In this document: positions 14,139 to 15,388 of the stretch, one piece after another
How positions within the stretch are numbered: position 1 is the first letter of the stretch
Layout: every line of letters begins with the position of its first letter
The notes under the pieces: generated by a model
Databases searched by the model: none
What the model was told of the DNA's origin: nothing
The model's input: the letters and a program-made list of their open reading frames with translations, nothing else
Translations under genes and position numbers: made by a program
Assembly: GCA_047608145.1 (NCBI GenBank)
Contig: JASGDC010000039.1
Location: 1-15,388, forward strand
Source of the DNA: JASGDC01 sp047608145
GTDB taxonomy: Bacteria > Actinomycetota > Actinomycetes > Actinomycetales > Micrococcaceae
Length of the DNA: 15,388 nucleotides
Reading direction: 5' to 3'

Positions 14139-15388
14139 TTAGTAAGAATACCCTTGTGGCACAAAAGTACGAGCTACACCGATACCGGCAGATACAGCTG
14201 ATTCCGCCGTATCCCATTTTAATTTTCCAATTTTTGTTGGGGTAAGTACAGGTGAATCATTATTACCTAATCCAAGATCACCATCAGCATTATGACCCCA
14301 CCCATAAAGATCACCATCTGTAGAAAGAGCCATAGTTTGATTAGCCCCTGAAGAGACATAGGCCCATTGCACTCCTGAAACGACAACCTGTTTTGGAGAG
14401 GGAACACCCCAAGGAGCAGCAGTAGAACTAGTAACATAACCTAATCCAAGTTGTCCCAAGTTATTTTGCCCCCATGCCCATAGCTCACCATCTGAATTAA
14501 TAGCGAAAGAAGAACCAAACTGCCCTGATACTTGGGTCCAGTTCGTAGCTGTACCGACCTGCGTCGCTGCCCAAAGACTATTATCATCAGCTCTAGGTGT
14601 CCTACCTAATTGATAGTTATCATTAACACCCCATGAGTACAAGGCGCCAGTATCTCTTACTCCCAGACTGTAGAAACGTCCTGCGGCCACATCAAGCCAA
14701 CTCCATGAAGAATAACGTAACGTGGGATTAAGATAACTAGAAGTACCAGTACCAGCTGCAAGCTGACCAAAAGTATTACTACCAAAAGCATAGAGTTTTT
14801 GATCAGTGTCCAACGCTAAAGAGTGCGTATGCCCACCTGAAACGTAACTCCAACGCACACTTGCCAAAGTACCAGCAGCAATCCTTGTAGGCGTAAGGAC
14901 ATCGTAAGAATTTGCGCTACCAGAACTACCGTTACCAAGTTGGCCTTGATGGTTATAACCCCAAGAATACAACAGCTCACCAGTAGTAATACCTAGAGAG
15001 TGTCCCCATCCATCAGAGATAACATTCCAGCTATTGGCAATCTGCACAGGTTTTGACTGACTAACTCTATTACCATTACCTACTTGGCCATAAGCATTAC
15101 CACCCCAATCCCATAATTCGTTACCTTCAGAAAGAGCTAGACCATGCCACCTACCACCAACTTGCGTCCAGACTTTATAGGGACCGATAGCACCAAAGGT
15201 ATTAGTATCTGTTAAAGTTCCATTACCAAGAGTGTATTGACCATTATTATCACCGGCATGGTTATTGCCAACTGTCATCAAATTAGGGTATATCCATACT
15301 TGTTCAGCAGTTACACTATCACAACCATCAAGCACAGCAGTAATAGTAAAATTCTTAATATCATCAGAAGCATCAACACTAATACCAG
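14139..15388 (-). CDS. RCC1-repeat beta-propeller protein (5' end outside window)
   Basis: The frame is open from the TAA at 14139 to the right edge, 415 residues so far; an internal GTG near 15335 is not its start, because coding continues upstream (GISVDASDDIKNFTITAVL). Six clear RCC1 repeats are visible, each of the form x-L-[YW]-x-[WF]-G-x-N-x-x-x-Q-L-G-x-G: ELWDWGGNAYGQVGNG, LLYSWGYNHQGQLGNG, KLYAFGSNTFGQLAAG, ALYSWGVNDNYQLGR, ELWAWGQNNLGQLGLG and DLYGWGHNADGDLGLG. A more degenerate one (MTVGNNHAGDNNGQYTLGNG) precedes them, making seven, the number of a closed propeller. The C-terminus ends GYSY with no LPxTG anchor or membrane segment. Such proteins are often secreted or surface-exposed in bacteria and mediate binding; the N-terminus that would show a signal peptide is outside the window. 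A hairpin follows the gene. Confidence 0.85.
   Translation of the reverse strand, partial: GISVDASDDIKNFTITAVLDGCDSVTAEQVWIYPNLMTVGNNHAGDNNGQYTLGNGTLTDTNTFGAIGPYKVWTQVGGRWHGLALSEGNELWDWGGNAYGQVGNGNRVSQSKPVQIANSWNVISDGWGHSLGITTGELLYSWGYNHQGQLGNGSSGSANSYDVLTPTRIAAGTLASVRWSYVSGGHTHSLALDTDQKLYAFGSNTFGQLAAGTGTSSYLNPTLRYSSWSWLDVAAGRFYSLGVRDTGALYSWGVNDNYQLGRTPRADDNSLWAATQVGTATNWTQVSGQFGSSFAINSDGELWAWGQNNLGQLGLGYVTSSTAAPWGVPSPKQVVVSGVQWAYVSSGANQTMALSTDGDLYGWGHNADGDLGLGNNDSPVLTPTKIGKLKWDTAESAVSAGIGVARTFVPQGYSY

Overview
The window looks like the chromosome of a low-GC actinobacterium (about 40% GC by eye, not counted). Three things point there. A dGTPase-like gene lies directly before dnaG, and a single-chain glycyl-tRNA synthetase lies directly before a DusB-type dihydrouridine synthase, both familiar actinobacterial arrangements. 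The ROK sugar kinase carries the AGHIGH/CxCGxxGC signature common in that phylum. Several genes lack a Shine-Dalgarno sequence and have a TANNNT box 6-7 bases before the ATG, as in leaderless actinobacterial transcripts. The genus is not resolved from sequence alone.

Layout. Left edge (1-1500): the last codons of a possible rightward gene, then, all leftward, a CAU-anticodon tRNA, a GT4 glycosyltransferase and tRNA-Asn(GUU), each tRNA with its own hairpin terminator. 1500-2320: a scar-like region with an exact 30-bp copy of the middle of the tRNA-Asn gene, followed by the decayed C-terminal part of a YdcF/DUF218 gene. 2330-4100: a small stress-type cluster, glutathione peroxidase and a VOC-fold protein leftward, diverging from a rightward PEBP (YbhB/YbcL) protein; the divergent intergenic region holds two adjacent palindromes. 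4180-10240: housekeeping genes, all leftward, in two units: dgt-like/dnaG (dNTP hydrolysis and replication priming) and glyS/dusB (tRNA charging and modification). They are separated by 357 bp holding a perfect 20-bp-stem terminator, a probable promoter and a structured leader of about 158 nt for the dgt-like gene. 10350-12520: an esterase diverging from class II fumarase (fumC), whose terminator is shared with a converging orphan prepilin peptidase. 13070-15388: a ROK sugar kinase and, running off the right edge, a large RCC1-repeat beta-propeller protein, both leftward.

Most of the window is ordinary core genome. The observations that deserve a second look are the tRNA-Asn fragment with the neighbouring YdcF pseudogene, the folded leader before the dgt-like gene, the twin palindromes between the VOC and PEBP genes, the leaderless starts, and the RCC1-repeat protein. 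I found no clear novel multi-gene system.
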